Counted from the first letter of the stretch, positions 24,772 through 33,301 are shown. The stretch is 64,000 bases of DNA from an uncultured Eubacterium sp. (GCA_934338065.1 CAKRGX010000004.1:62001-126000); one strand, 5' to 3'. Made by a program: numbers and translations. Notes: generated from the sequence alone by a model not told the origin.

Positions 24772-24879
24772 TTATCTTTTACTACTACTAGATAACGCTC
24801 TTTGCCGTGTATACATATCCGCGGCAAAGAGCGTAAGTTCAGTTGCATTATTGAATGCTTTGGTATTCAGTTGTAACAC
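24772..24879 (-). CDS. Candidate small protein (35 aa), unknown
   Basis: A frame of 35 codons plus stop beginning with GTG at 24879. AAGGAGG stands 7 bases before it and overlaps the stop region of the 99-codon gene upstream. The product is polar with a central nonpolar part (LQLNTKAFNNATELTLFAAD) and a serine/basic end. The DNA of its second half contains a 13-base inverted repeat. I know no family. It may be a true small gene of the same transcript, or chance reading of a structured 3' region; the ribosome site favours a gene. Confidence 0.45.
   Translation of the reverse strand: MLQLNTKAFNNATELTLFAADMYTRQRALSSSSKR
24785..24826. repeat. 13-base inverted repeat downstream of the 99-codon gene
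   Basis: ACGCTCTTTGCCG and CGGCAAAGAGCGT form a perfect 13-base stem around a loop of about 14 bases. Neither side is followed by a run of T, so it is not a standard intrinsic terminator in either direction. It lies inside the 35-codon frame. It could be an RNA structure that ends or protects the transcript, or an operator. Confidence 0.6.
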
Positions 24880-24891
24880 TTACATGCCTCC

Positions 24892-25191
24892 TTACGCTTT
24901 AAAATCGGCTTCCCTGGAAAGTATAAAACAGAATTCACGGGCATGACGATCATATTGATTCAATCCGCCCATCATCCGGAGTTCCGGCTGCGGTTCTGCT
25001 TTCCGCACCTGATTTTTTCTCATTTCCTGTCTTAACAAGCTGGAAAAATCAGCACCCGCTTCCCGCTGCCTTGCTTCCTCTCTGTTATACCGATTTACTT
25101 TTACTACGTTACCAACCGGGTTGACAGTTTCCTTTCCATAAATACGATTTGTAGCAATTGCTTTGATCCCCTCCTTAGGCTCATTCCACAA
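24892..25191 (-). CDS. Hypothetical protein, start codon uncertain
   Basis: Up to 99 residues, polar and basic, with no domain I recognise. The segment KETVNPVGNVVKVNRYNREE is followed by a helical stretch (DFSSLLRQEMRKNQ) and a C-terminal part with GGLNQYDRHAREF. No ATG lies near the beginning. The frame can start at the TTG at 25191, but the only strong ribosome site (AAGGAGGGG, 25168-25176) lies inside the frame, 9 bases before an ATT codon at 25158, which would give 88 residues. Its position between a GGDEF/HD-GYP gene and a small gene suggests cotranscription; function is unknown. Confidence 0.6.
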   Translation of the reverse strand: MWNEPKEGIKAIATNRIYGKETVNPVGNVVKVNRYNREEARQREAGADFSSLLRQEMRKNQVRKAEPQPELRMMGGLNQYDRHAREFCFILSREADFKA

Positions 25192-25235
25192 GTTGCCAAT
25201 AAAAGACTTCCTTGTCTTCTCTCACTTTATATATC

Positions 25236-25267
25236 GGCAGCCTCCTTTCTTTTGTAAAGAAGCTGCC
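25236..25267 (-). other. Hairpin after the GGDEF/HD-GYP gene
   Basis: GGCAGC (25236-25241) and GCTGCC (25262-25267) form a 6-base stem whose inner bases can extend it, 8 bases after the stop codon of the gene before it. The following bases are ATATATAAAG, not a T run, so termination would be weak at most. The right arm also carries AAAGGAGG. Confidence 0.4.
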
Positions 25268-25274
25268 ACAAAAT

Positions 25275-27323
25275 TTATTCTTTTTTTTCTAAAGGCATTT
25301 CTGTTATATCGTACGTTGCCTTAATAAAATTATCTCCACACAAAGATAAATATTTACCCATAATACGTTCCGCAACCATTTTCCCATTTTCCAATGTAGC
25401 CTCCATCAGAATAACAACCTGCTGGGTCAGACCAAAACGCGTAGTCACATCTCCCCTGCGAAGGGAACGGACAATTGCCGTCTCTAATAACATAAGTGAA
25501 TCCTCTACGTGCATGAGAGGCTGCCGAAGTCCCTCTGGGACGTCCAATGTGATCAGAATGATCTGTACATGCTGCCGGCTCCGCTCAAGGTTACGCATAA
25601 TGAAACGATAGATATATGAAAAGCGGTCATATTCTACTGCATAAGCTCCTCTGCGGTATTTTCGTTCGGCAATATGACGCATCAGGCTCTTCAAATCCAT
25701 CTGCTTAATACTCTGCTGGTCGAGCTGTGCCTCCTTCGATAAATAGGCATACGCATGATAATCATCTTTTCCATTATTTTTAACATAATACAATGCTTTA
25801 TCAGCCTTTTTATATAATTCTTCTCCCGTCATCTGTTCATCTGTAATATATTTGGTCATAATGCCGATTGAAACAGAACAAATGCCATACCCGGCTTCTT
25901 CTTTCCGTTTTGAAAAAAGCGATATGATGCTTTCCGCACGTTCAACAATAACAGGGTCTTTATCCATGTCAGGAAAAAATATGGCAAACTCATCACCACC
26001 GATCCGGCAAACAAAATCATTATCTCGTATGTTAGCACGCAGTACATCAGCAAATATCTGTATCAGTTCATCACCCGATGCATGACCATACGTATCATTA
26101 ACCGACTTAAAATTATCCAGATCCATCATAAAAAATGTTCCGCGAGACTTTGGCTGCAACAGATAATTGTTTACCTTTTCATCAAAATATTTTCTCTTCA
26201 GAAAACCGGTAAGGGAATCTTTTTCAAGCTCATTCTGCGTTTCCTGAACACTTTCAGCAAAAACCTGCCGGAGAAGAACTCCTGCCTCTGCAATCTCGTC
26301 TTCCTGATTCACTTCCCTTTCCACGCTGTCTTCATCTATGACAAGACCATCTTCCAGCAATTCTAAAAACACATCAATAATATAGGGATCAAACTGAGTT
26401 CCCCGTCCCATGATCAGTTCCTCCATGACACGCTCCCGTGGCAGACTCTGTCTGTAAGCACGATTGGATGTCATCGAATCATAAGCATCTGCAACTGCGA
26501 TGATGCGGGCAGCCTCTGGAATTTCCTCCCCGGCAATTCCCACATACCCTGAGCCATCATACCATTCATGATGATACCTTACCGCCTCTACAACCCCTGG
26601 TATAAACTTTGTATTTTGAAGAATATCCGCACCAATCTCTGCATGACGTTTTACCACTTCATACTCTTCTTCTGTCAGATCGGATGCCTTATTTAGTATC
26701 GTATCTTCCACTCCGATTTTCCCGATATCATGTAATAATGCCATATGGTACAGATCTTCTATCTGTTTTTCATTATATCCCATCCGCTTTGCGATCTCAC
26801 GGCAATATAAAGCAACACGGACCGAATGTTTATTCGCATAACGGTCTTTTGTATCAACCGTATGTGCGATTGTCAGAATTGATTGAAGTGCCAGACGATT
26901 TAACTGATTTTTCTGCTTGGCAATCTCACTTGCCTGATATCTTCGCAGCTCTGTCAATTCAATAATATGCGCAATGCGGGCTTTCAAAACTTCCGGTTCA
27001 AATGGTAATGACACAAAGTCCATCGCACCGGCACGCAGACCACGCAATTCACTTTCCGTATCCTTTTTACTTGTCATAAGAATAACCGGTATATCACGGG
27101 TGCTTTCCCGCTCTTTCAGCTTTTCAAGAACCTCAAATCCATTCATTCCAACAAGCTTAGCATTCATCAAAATCAGGGCCGGCTGCTCAAATTGTAAAAA
27201 GTCCAAAATATCCGTTCCTTCACTTGTCATAGCCACCTCATATAATTCTGACAAGATAGATTCCATGTTGCGAAGTGCCAGCTTCGCAGAATCAGCTACC
27301 AGGATCAACGGTTTATTTTCCAC
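25275..27323 (-). CDS. Pseudo-receiver / HD-GYP / GGDEF regulator with degenerate second GGDEF
   Basis: About 682 residues for cyclic-di-GMP turnover. Residues 1-120: receiver fold, but the phosphorylated Asp is Asn (ALILMNAKL) and the conserved Lys before PF is Leu (SLPFEPEV), so it is probably not phosphorylated. About 145-335: HD-GYP phosphodiesterase domain (HDIGKIG near 198; HHEWYDGSGYVG near 258, GYV instead of GYP). About 370-530: GGDEF cyclase with intact RIGGDEF near 440 and an RDND inhibitory site 5 residues before it. About 545-680: a second GGDEF-like fold without the motif (RRGDVTTRFGLTQQ). Start: GTG 27323 with AGAGG 8 bases before; ATG 27329 is possible. It lies 14 bases after a methyltransferase gene. 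Confidence 0.9.
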   Translation of the reverse strand: MENKPLILVADSAKLALRNMESILSELYEVAMTSEGTDILDFLQFEQPALILMNAKLVGMNGFEVLEKLKERESTRDIPVILMTSKKDTESELRGLRAGAMDFVSLPFEPEVLKARIAHIIELTELRRYQASEIAKQKNQLNRLALQSILTIAHTVDTKDRYANKHSVRVALYCREIAKRMGYNEKQIEDLYHMALLHDIGKIGVEDTILNKASDLTEEEYEVVKRHAEIGADILQNTKFIPGVVEAVRYHHEWYDGSGYVGIAGEEIPEAARIIAVADAYDSMTSNRAYRQSLPRERVMEELIMGRGTQFDPYIIDVFLELLEDGLVIDEDSVEREVNQEDEIAEAGVLLRQVFAESVQETQNELEKDSLTGFLKRKYFDEKVNNYLLQPKSRGTFFMMDLDNFKSVNDTYGHASGDELIQIFADVLRANIRDNDFVCRIGGDEFAIFFPDMDKDPVIVERAESIISLFSKRKEEAGYGICSVSIGIMTKYITDEQMTGEELYKKADKALYYVKNNGKDDYHAYAYLSKEAQLDQQSIKQMDLKSLMRHIAERKYRRGAYAVEYDRFSYIYRFIMRNLERSRQHVQIILITLDVPEGLRQPLMHVEDSLMLLETAIVRSLRRGDVTTRFGLTQQVVILMEATLENGKMVAERIMGKYLSLCGDNFIKATYDITEMPLEKKE

Positions 27324-27337
27324 ACTCATCACCTCTA

Positions 27338-28474
27338 TTATTGCAATAATTGTTCTAATGTTCCGTGAAGATTCATTTCATCACACAACGTCTTGTAAGA
27401 ATCATCCAAATGCTTTGAAGAATCCTTCTTTATAGCACGGATCAACAGGTTCTTCGGTGTATGCTCCATATCAATAAATTCCAATATCTGCACAGAATAA
27501 CCCTGTTGTTCCAACAGATCAGCTCTCAGGGCATCCGTAAACAACGCTGCCACTCTTTCTTTAATAATACCATATTTTAGTATAGGTTGCAAAATGTCAC
27601 TTTTAATCTGCCGATTCATTTCATGCTGGCAGCATGGCACAGACAGAATCACTTTTGCATCCCAGCGAACGGCCTTATCTAATGCATAATCTGTAGCCGT
27701 ATCGCAGGCATGTAAAGTCACAACAAGATCTACCTGATTCACACCTTCAAATGAACTGATATCTCCTTCAACAAACGTCAGTTCATCATATCCGAATTTT
27801 TCTGCCAGTTCGTTACAATGCCGGATCACATCTGATTTCAGATCCAGACCGATCATTCTTACGGAATAACCATTCATAACTTTTAAATAATAATACATAG
27901 CAAAAGTAAGGTACGATTTACCACAACCAAAATCAATAATCGTAAGCGTATGATCTTTTGACAATTCCGGCATAACATCCTGGATAAATTCAAGAAAACG
28001 GTTTATCTGACGAAATTTCTTATATTTTTTATCAATAATTTTACCTTCCTGAGTCTGAATTCCTAATTCTATAAGAAATGGAATTTTCTCATTAACCGGT
28101 AAAATATACTGTTTTTTTCTGTTATGATTAAGATCGATCTTCTTATTTTCCTGATTCGGACGGGATTTTATTGTTGCCTTGCCCTTTTTACTGACCAATG
28201 CAATATACTCTGTATTCTGTGTTACAATCTCGATCTGCTTGAAACAATCACGCATTAGTCCTCTCATATGCGTAATAGCATCTTCTTTTTCCATATTCAG
28301 ATGAAACACCTGATTATTACGATATTCTGAAAACTGGAATAAAAGTTTTTCTTTTTCTTCATAAGGACGCACGACAACTTTTTTCCCCGCATCTGCCCTT
28401 CTTTTATTACTTATGATAATCCGATGCAGTTCTTTATTGAGACTCTGCTCTATAATCCCGCACAAGTTTTCCAT
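27338..28474 (-). CDS. SAM-dependent methyltransferase (Methyltransf_32/METTL25-like)
   Basis: A 378-residue cytosolic protein with an N-terminal domain of about 150 residues and a class I methyltransferase domain. Motif I is IIDFGCGKSYLTFA near residue 195, followed by MIGLDLK (motif II), VEGDISSF and LVVTLHACDTATDYALD; the end has SVPCCQHEMNRQI. This pattern fits the Methyltransf_32 group (some members act on RNA or protein), but the substrate is unknown. The site AAAGGGAG precedes the ATG. It lies just upstream of the GGDEF/HD-GYP gene. Confidence 0.85.
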   Translation of the reverse strand: MENLCGIIEQSLNKELHRIIISNKRRADAGKKVVVRPYEEKEKLLFQFSEYRNNQVFHLNMEKEDAITHMRGLMRDCFKQIEIVTQNTEYIALVSKKGKATIKSRPNQENKKIDLNHNRKKQYILPVNEKIPFLIELGIQTQEGKIIDKKYKKFRQINRFLEFIQDVMPELSKDHTLTIIDFGCGKSYLTFAMYYYLKVMNGYSVRMIGLDLKSDVIRHCNELAEKFGYDELTFVEGDISSFEGVNQVDLVVTLHACDTATDYALDKAVRWDAKVILSVPCCQHEMNRQIKSDILQPILKYGIIKERVAALFTDALRADLLEQQGYSVQILEFIDMEHTPKNLLIRAIKKDSSKHLDDSYKTLCDEMNLHGTLEQLLQ

Positions 28475-28523
28475 GTGTATCTCCCTTTCCTGATTTGTAT
28501 TTCCACAAAAGGAGTTTTATTCA

Positions 28524-28560
28524 ATGAAATAAGCCCCCGAACACTCAAATCCGAGGGCTG
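28524..28560 (-). terminator. Terminator after the decarboxylase operon
   Basis: After the oadA-like stop codon the transcript can fold AGCCCUCGGA against UCGGGGGCU (28532-28540 with 28550-28559), followed by UAUUU. The opposite strand has a better T run after the same stem. It ends the five-gene decarboxylase unit before the methyltransferase gene. Confidence 0.7.
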
Positions 28561-28571
28561 TTTCTTTTTGA

Positions 28572-29984
28572 TCAAACTGGATATGTCTGATTTTCCTTAT
28601 CTGCCAGAGTAGCATCAACTTTTGTTTTCTGCGCCTCACGATATTTGAAGAAATCTACGGCAACCTGTGGGAACAGTGCATAGGACAAAACATCTTCATC
28701 CTGTTTCTTCCACTGTGCCATCTCTGCTTCCAGCTTTTTCAACTGTGGTTCAATCAGATCCGCCGGTCTGCATGTGATCGGTTTTGTGTCACCAATACAT
28801 TTTTTCTGTACTTCCGGATTAAATGGTTTTACTGTCTGACCAAACTCACCGGAAAGAAGTTTCTTCGACTCTTTGGTAACCATTTTATATCTTTCCCCAG
28901 ATACGACATTTAATACCGCCTGCGTACCAACAATCTGGGAAGATGGAGTAACCAATGGCGGCTCTCCGAAATCCTTACGCACACGAGGTACTTCTTCCAG
29001 CACCTGTTCGTACTTGTCTTCCTGTCCCATTTCTTTCAACTGGGAAACCAGATTGGAAAGCATACCGCCAGGTACCTGATAACGAAGAGTATTGATATTT
29101 ACGCCCAATACCTTCGTGTTCATCAAACCACTTTCCAGTGCTTCCTCACGTAATGGACGGAAGTATTCTGCAATTTCAGAAAGTAGATTCTGATCCAGAC
29201 CGGTATCGTATGGTGTTCCCTTAAATGTCTCTACCATAACTTCCGTTGCCGGCTGACTGGTTCCTAATGCAAACGGACTCATTGCTGTGTCAATAATATC
29301 ACATCCTGCCTCAACAGCCTTCAAGTAAGTCATAGAAGCAACACCAGATGTATAATGTGTATGAAGATCAATTGGAATCTCTACTGACTCCTTTAATGCC
29401 TGAACCAGTTCCGTTGCCTTATATGGAGTAAGCAATCCTGCCATGTCTTTAATACACAGTGATTTTGCGCCCATATCTTCGATCTTCTTAGCAATATCTT
29501 TCCAATAATCCAGCGTATAGGCATCACCCAATGTATAAGAAAGAGCAATCTGCGCATGTCCGTTCTCTCTGTTAGCAGCCTTTACCGCTGTCTCCAAGTT
29601 ACGAATATCATTCAAGCAGTCAAAAATACGAATAATATCAATACCATTTGCCAATGATTTCTGAACAAAATATTCAACTACATCATCCGCATAATGGTTA
29701 TAGCCCAGAATATTCTGTCCACGGAATAACATCTGCAATTTTGTATTCTTAAATCCATCTCTTAGTTTGCGAAGTCTTTCCCACGGATCCTCTTTCAGAA
29801 AGCGAAGAGATGCATCAAATGTTGCACCGCCCCAACATTCAACAGCATGAAAACCAACTTTATCCATCTTATCGACAATCGGTAACATCTGCTCTGTTGT
29901 CATACGAGTTGCGATCAAGGACTGATGAGCATCACGAAGGACAGTCTCAGTGATCTTGATCGGTTTTTTCGTCTTATCTGCCAT
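28572..29984 (-). CDS. oadA: Oxaloacetate decarboxylase alpha / pyruvate carboxylase B-type carboxyltransferase
   Basis: A 470-residue carboxyltransferase of the OadA/PycB/5S family that moves CO2 between oxaloacetate/pyruvate and biotin. Visible are ETVLRDAHQSLIATRM with the metal-binding Asp, GGATFDASLRFLKEDPWERL, the biotin-site Lys in SLCIKDMAGLL, and the metal His pair in DLHTHYTSGVASM; the PYC/OADA conserved domain follows to about residue 460. There is no C-terminal biotinyl domain; that is a separate gene (31181-31549). It is the last gene of the cluster. Whether it acts as a decarboxylase or in transcarboxylation cannot be told from sequence. Confidence 0.9.
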   Translation of the reverse strand: MADKTKKPIKITETVLRDAHQSLIATRMTTEQMLPIVDKMDKVGFHAVECWGGATFDASLRFLKEDPWERLRKLRDGFKNTKLQMLFRGQNILGYNHYADDVVEYFVQKSLANGIDIIRIFDCLNDIRNLETAVKAANRENGHAQIALSYTLGDAYTLDYWKDIAKKIEDMGAKSLCIKDMAGLLTPYKATELVQALKESVEIPIDLHTHYTSGVASMTYLKAVEAGCDIIDTAMSPFALGTSQPATEVMVETFKGTPYDTGLDQNLLSEIAEYFRPLREEALESGLMNTKVLGVNINTLRYQVPGGMLSNLVSQLKEMGQEDKYEQVLEEVPRVRKDFGEPPLVTPSSQIVGTQAVLNVVSGERYKMVTKESKKLLSGEFGQTVKPFNPEVQKKCIGDTKPITCRPADLIEPQLKKLEAEMAQWKKQDEDVLSYALFPQVAVDFFKYREAQKTKVDATLADKENQTYPV

Positions 29985-30006
29985 TTCTATATCCTCCTGT
30001 TATTTG

Positions 30007-31146
30007 TTATACTCCATAAATTGCCATAAACACACCGGCCGCAACTGCTGTTCCAATTACACCTGCCACATTTGGCCCCATCGCATGCATCAAAAGGAAG
30101 TTTGTCGGGTCAGCTTCTGATCCAACTTTCTGGGATACGCGCGCAGCCATCGGTACCGCTGATACCCCCGCCGATCCAATCAGCGGATTAATCTTTCCAC
30201 GTGTAACAAAACACATCAGTTTACCAAACAGCACACCCGCTGCCGTACCAAATGCAAAGGCAACCAGGCCAAGTACAACAATCTTCAATGTTGCTTCGTT
30301 CAGGAATGCCGAACCGGTTGTTGTCGCACCGACCGATGTTCCCAAAAGAATAACTACAATATACATAAGTGCATTAGATGCCGTCTCTGTCAGTTGTCCT
30401 ACAACGCCTGATTCCTTGAACAGATTTCCAAGCATGAGCATACCAACAAGTGGTGCTGTACTAGGAAGGATCAGACATACAATAACTGTTACAACAATCG
30501 GAAAAAGGATTCTCTCCAGCTTGGAAACCGGTCGAAGCTGTTCCATCTTGATCTCTCTTTCCTTTTTGGTCGTCAAAAGTTTCATAATTGGTGGCTGAAT
30601 GATCGGAACAAGTGACATATAAGAATATGCCGCTACTGCAATGGAGCCCATCAAATGTCCCTGCTGCAATTTACCGGCAAGGAATATCGAAGTAGGTCCA
30701 TCGGCACCTCCAATAATAGAAACTGCTGCAGCTTCTCCACCATTGAATCCCCACAACAAAGCAAGGATATATGCCGCAAAAATACCAAACTGCGCCGCTG
30801 CTCCCAAAAGGAAACTTTTCGGATTGGCAATCAACGGCCCAAAGTCCGTCATAGCGCCTACGCCAAGGAAAATAAGGGAAGGCAGGATACTCCATTCATC
30901 TAAGAGGTAGAAATAATGCAATAATCCACCTGCTCCTCCGGACGCTGCCGGTTCAGACATAATCAATGGATAAATATTCGCTAATAACATACCAAATGCG
31001 ATTGGCAGTAACAGCAATGGCTCATAGCCCTTTTTAATTGCCAGATACAAAAATACAAAGGCAATCAATATCATAACATAGTTTCTCCAGTCAATACCAT
31101 CCTGAAAAAACGCTGTCTGTTTAATAAGATTATTTATTACTTCCAT
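30007..31146 (-). CDS. oadB: Sodium-pumping decarboxylase beta subunit
   Basis: Integral membrane subunit of 379 residues (OadB/GcdB/MmdB family) that decarboxylates carboxybiotin and exports Na+. About ten hydrophobic segments are visible, with the signature regions GVGAMTDFGPLIANPK, IIGGADGPTSIFLAGKL (holding the key Asp) and GNLFKESGVV. The family is shared by oxaloacetate, glutaconyl-CoA and methylmalonyl-CoA decarboxylases, so it does not define the substrate. It lies between the biotin carrier and the oadA-like gene. Confidence 0.95.
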   Translation of the reverse strand: MEVINNLIKQTAFFQDGIDWRNYVMILIAFVFLYLAIKKGYEPLLLLPIAFGMLLANIYPLIMSEPAASGGAGGLLHYFYLLDEWSILPSLIFLGVGAMTDFGPLIANPKSFLLGAAAQFGIFAAYILALLWGFNGGEAAAVSIIGGADGPTSIFLAGKLQQGHLMGSIAVAAYSYMSLVPIIQPPIMKLLTTKKEREIKMEQLRPVSKLERILFPIVVTVIVCLILPSTAPLVGMLMLGNLFKESGVVGQLTETASNALMYIVVILLGTSVGATTTGSAFLNEATLKIVVLGLVAFAFGTAAGVLFGKLMCFVTRGKINPLIGSAGVSAVPMAARVSQKVGSEADPTNFLLMHAMGPNVAGVIGTAVAAGVFMAIYGV

Positions 31147-31180
31147 TCAAATTACCTCCGGTTATTTATCGTTTGCTGAA

Positions 31181-31549
31181 TCAGTCCATAGTAGCCAATA
31201 CATTTCCTGCTTCAACCATATCACCAGAGTTTACATTGATGCCTGCGATCACACCATCCTGAGGTGCTACTACTTCATTCTCCATCTTCATAGCCTCAAG
31301 CAGCAGAACAACATCTCCTTTTTTTACGCTCTGTCCCGGAGCTGCTTTAACATCAAGGATCTTGCCAGGCATTGGAGCAACAATATCAACAGAACCAGTG
31401 CTTCCGGATGCTGCCGGTGCTTTTGGTGCCGGTGCCGGTGTTGCCGGTGTTGGTGCCGGTGCCGGTGCTGCCGCCGGTGCTCCTGCTCCCTTTTCTTCTA
31501 CGGTTACATCATATACGGTTCCATTTACTGTAATTGTATAGCTTTTCAT
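31181..31549 (-). CDS. Biotin carboxyl carrier protein of the decarboxylase
   Basis: A 122-residue carrier with a short N-terminal part, a flexible Ala/Pro linker (about residues 23-48) and a biotinyl domain. The biotinylation site is LLEAMKMENEV near residue 88, within PMPGKILDVKAAPGQSVKKGD...PQDGVIAGINVNSGD. It corresponds to GcdC/MmdC and to the detached C terminus of OadA, and would shuttle CO2 between the carboxyltransferases (28572-29984, 31925-33301) and OadB. It lies 14 bases after the gamma-type subunit gene. Confidence 0.95.
   Translation of the reverse strand: MKSYTITVNGTVYDVTVEEKGAGAPAAAPAPAPTPATPAPAPKAPAASGSTGSVDIVAPMPGKILDVKAAPGQSVKKGDVVLLLEAMKMENEVVAPQDGVIAGINVNSGDMVEAGNVLATMD
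31411..31490 (-). repeat. Ala/Pro-coding low-complexity repeat in the biotin carrier gene
   Basis: GGTGCCGGTGCC-like units on the plus strand repeat with small variations and encode the alternating Ala-Pro linker of the carrier. The linker lets the biotin arm swing between active sites. Unit number may vary between strains because of slippage; that is inference. Confidence 0.8.
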
Positions 31550-31563
31550 ATTTTATATCCTCC

Positions 31564-31920
31564 TTAATTAAACGTACGTTTCTTAATAGAACGAATAACC
31601 AGACCATCTGCCGCAACAGGAAGCCCTGTTTCTTCTTCCATCTGAGAAGCAATAGCTGCCATGATCACAGCAGCAATCTGTGTGTCATTATCATGAACCG
31701 GTGAAGTCTGTACCTTGACAGGAGCTTCTTTCTTAACCGGCTGCACAGTCTCAACGGCTTTTTTCTTTTCAAACATTTTTGGTACAAATTTCAAAAGATA
31801 AATAATAATGGAAATCAATATCAGAACTACAAATACCGTTCCCATTCCTATGAGGGTATTGGTCAGTGCCTCACCCGGTCCGACATGTGCATTTACTTTA
31901 TCAAGATCAATCAGAAACAT
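31564..31920 (-). CDS. oadG: OadG-like gamma/delta subunit of the decarboxylase
   Basis: A 118-residue protein with one N-terminal membrane helix (TLIGMGTVFVVLILISIIIYLLK, residues about 21-43), a charged Pro/Lys/Val linker and a small C-terminal helical domain (IAAVIMAAIASQMEEETG) ending IRSIKKRTFN. This matches the OadG/MmdD subunits that hold the soluble carboxyltransferase to the membrane subunit. It lies 4 bases after the carboxyltransferase gene and 14 before the carrier gene, so the subunit set is translated together. Confidence 0.88.
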   Translation of the reverse strand: MFLIDLDKVNAHVGPGEALTNTLIGMGTVFVVLILISIIIYLLKFVPKMFEKKKAVETVQPVKKEAPVKVQTSPVHDNDTQIAAVIMAAIASQMEEETGLPVAADGLVIRSIKKRTFN

Positions 31921-31924
31921 TCCA

Positions 31925-33301
31925 TCACCTCATTCCGAACATCTGCAGAGCATAAATCAAGTGCTTGCGAATCTCTTCACCGGAAATCACGTTATCCACA
32001 TATCCTCGTCTGGCAGCCGCATCTGCTCCCTTCTGAAGCTCATCAAATTCTTTTGCCTTTTCCTGCAGCGTCTTAACTTTATCATCTGCAGCAGCAACCT
32101 CATCTTCATACATGATCCGGGCAGCCGCTTTTGCATCCATTACTCCGACTTTAGCCGAATCAAGAGCAAGTACAAGATCTGCTCCGATATGCTTGGAATT
32201 CATTGCTACGTAAGCACTTCCATAAGCTTCTCCTGTGATCACGTTGATCTTCGGTACGTCTGCGCTGGCAAATGCGTATGTCATATCCGCAACAGCCTGG
32301 GAAATTGTCTTCTCTTCTTCCAGTGTCGCTGCATACTCCTTTGCATTGGTAAGCGTCACGACCGGAATACCAAAAGCATCACAAAAATAAGTGAACTGCT
32401 CTGCCTTCTTACATCCTGCCGTAGATAAGACTCCAGCAGATGAATTAGCGATCGCACCAACAGTAACGCCATCTAATGACATCAATCCTGTGACCATTTC
32501 TTTTCCATAGTCTGCTTTTAATTCAACAAACTTTGTATCATCCGCAATCTGAGCCAGTGCTGCAGCAGCATCTGCCGCATACCCATCAAATCCTGTCAGA
32601 ACACGATTGCTGTCATCTGCTGTATCAACCATTGCGGGCACTCCGGCATTGGCCGGTAACAGATCAATAAGTTCACGGATCTTTGTAATAACATCCAGCT
32701 CTGTTTCACAAACAATGTCCACATTACCGGCTTCTGCCTGAAATGCAGCATCACTTGTATCACATTTTTCAATACGGTTTCCCTCAATGGCGTTTGGAGA
32801 ATTAACAAACAATTTTCCATTCTGTGCGTCCATCAATGTAATGTCACTTAATTTTGATGAAACAGCAACACCGCCGCCACATGATCCTAAGATTGCACAG
32901 ATCTGTGGCACAACGCCGGAAGCCTTCACCTTAGCCATATAAATGTCACCGAATCCGGCTAACGCATCCATTGCCTCCTGGACTCGTATTCCGGCGCAGT
33001 CAATCAATCCGATAACCGGGGCTCCGGCTTTAATTGCCATTTCATATAAATTAGCAATCTTTCTCGCATGCATCTCACCAACGGAACCATTTAAAGCGGT
33101 TACATCCTGGCTGTAGATATATACCAGATTGGAATCTACCACACCATAACCGGTAATTACACCATCGGCCGGCACTGCTTTTTCCTGCATGTTGAAATCC
33201 GTATTTCTCTTCGTAATCATACCGCCAATTTCAACAAAACTATTTGCGTCAACAAGAGTCTCAATCCTCTGTTTTGCTGACATTTTTGCTGAGTTACTCA
33301 T
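31925..33301 (-). CDS. Acyl-CoA carboxyltransferase (MmdA/PccB-like)
   Basis: A 458-residue carboxyltransferase of the propionyl-/methylmalonyl-CoA type. Two crotonase-like halves are visible: SAKQRIETLVDANSFVEIGG and DGVITGYGVV with the GSVGEMHARKI region and GSCGGGVAVSS oxyanion site, then FAYASADVPK-like AFASADVPKINVITGEAYGSAYVAMNSK in the second half. It is about 50 residues shorter than typical MmdA (about 510), the loss being in the middle and tail. It is the first gene of the cluster, so the enzyme may decarboxylate methylmalonyl-CoA or a related CoA ester, or exchange CO2 with the oadA-like subunit. The exact substrate is not decided. Confidence 0.85.
   Translation of the reverse strand: MSNSAKMSAKQRIETLVDANSFVEIGGMITKRNTDFNMQEKAVPADGVITGYGVVDSNLVYIYSQDVTALNGSVGEMHARKIANLYEMAIKAGAPVIGLIDCAGIRVQEAMDALAGFGDIYMAKVKASGVVPQICAILGSCGGGVAVSSKLSDITLMDAQNGKLFVNSPNAIEGNRIEKCDTSDAAFQAEAGNVDIVCETELDVITKIRELIDLLPANAGVPAMVDTADDSNRVLTGFDGYAADAAAALAQIADDTKFVELKADYGKEMVTGLMSLDGVTVGAIANSSAGVLSTAGCKKAEQFTYFCDAFGIPVVTLTNAKEYAATLEEEKTISQAVADMTYAFASADVPKINVITGEAYGSAYVAMNSKHIGADLVLALDSAKVGVMDAKAAARIMYEDEVAAADDKVKTLQEKAKEFDELQKGADAAARRGYVDNVISGEEIRKHLIYALQMFGMR

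Noticed and set aside
24785..24826. Intrinsic terminator after the 99-codon gene
   Set aside because: The stem is strong but neither side has a T run, so it is listed as an inverted repeat only.
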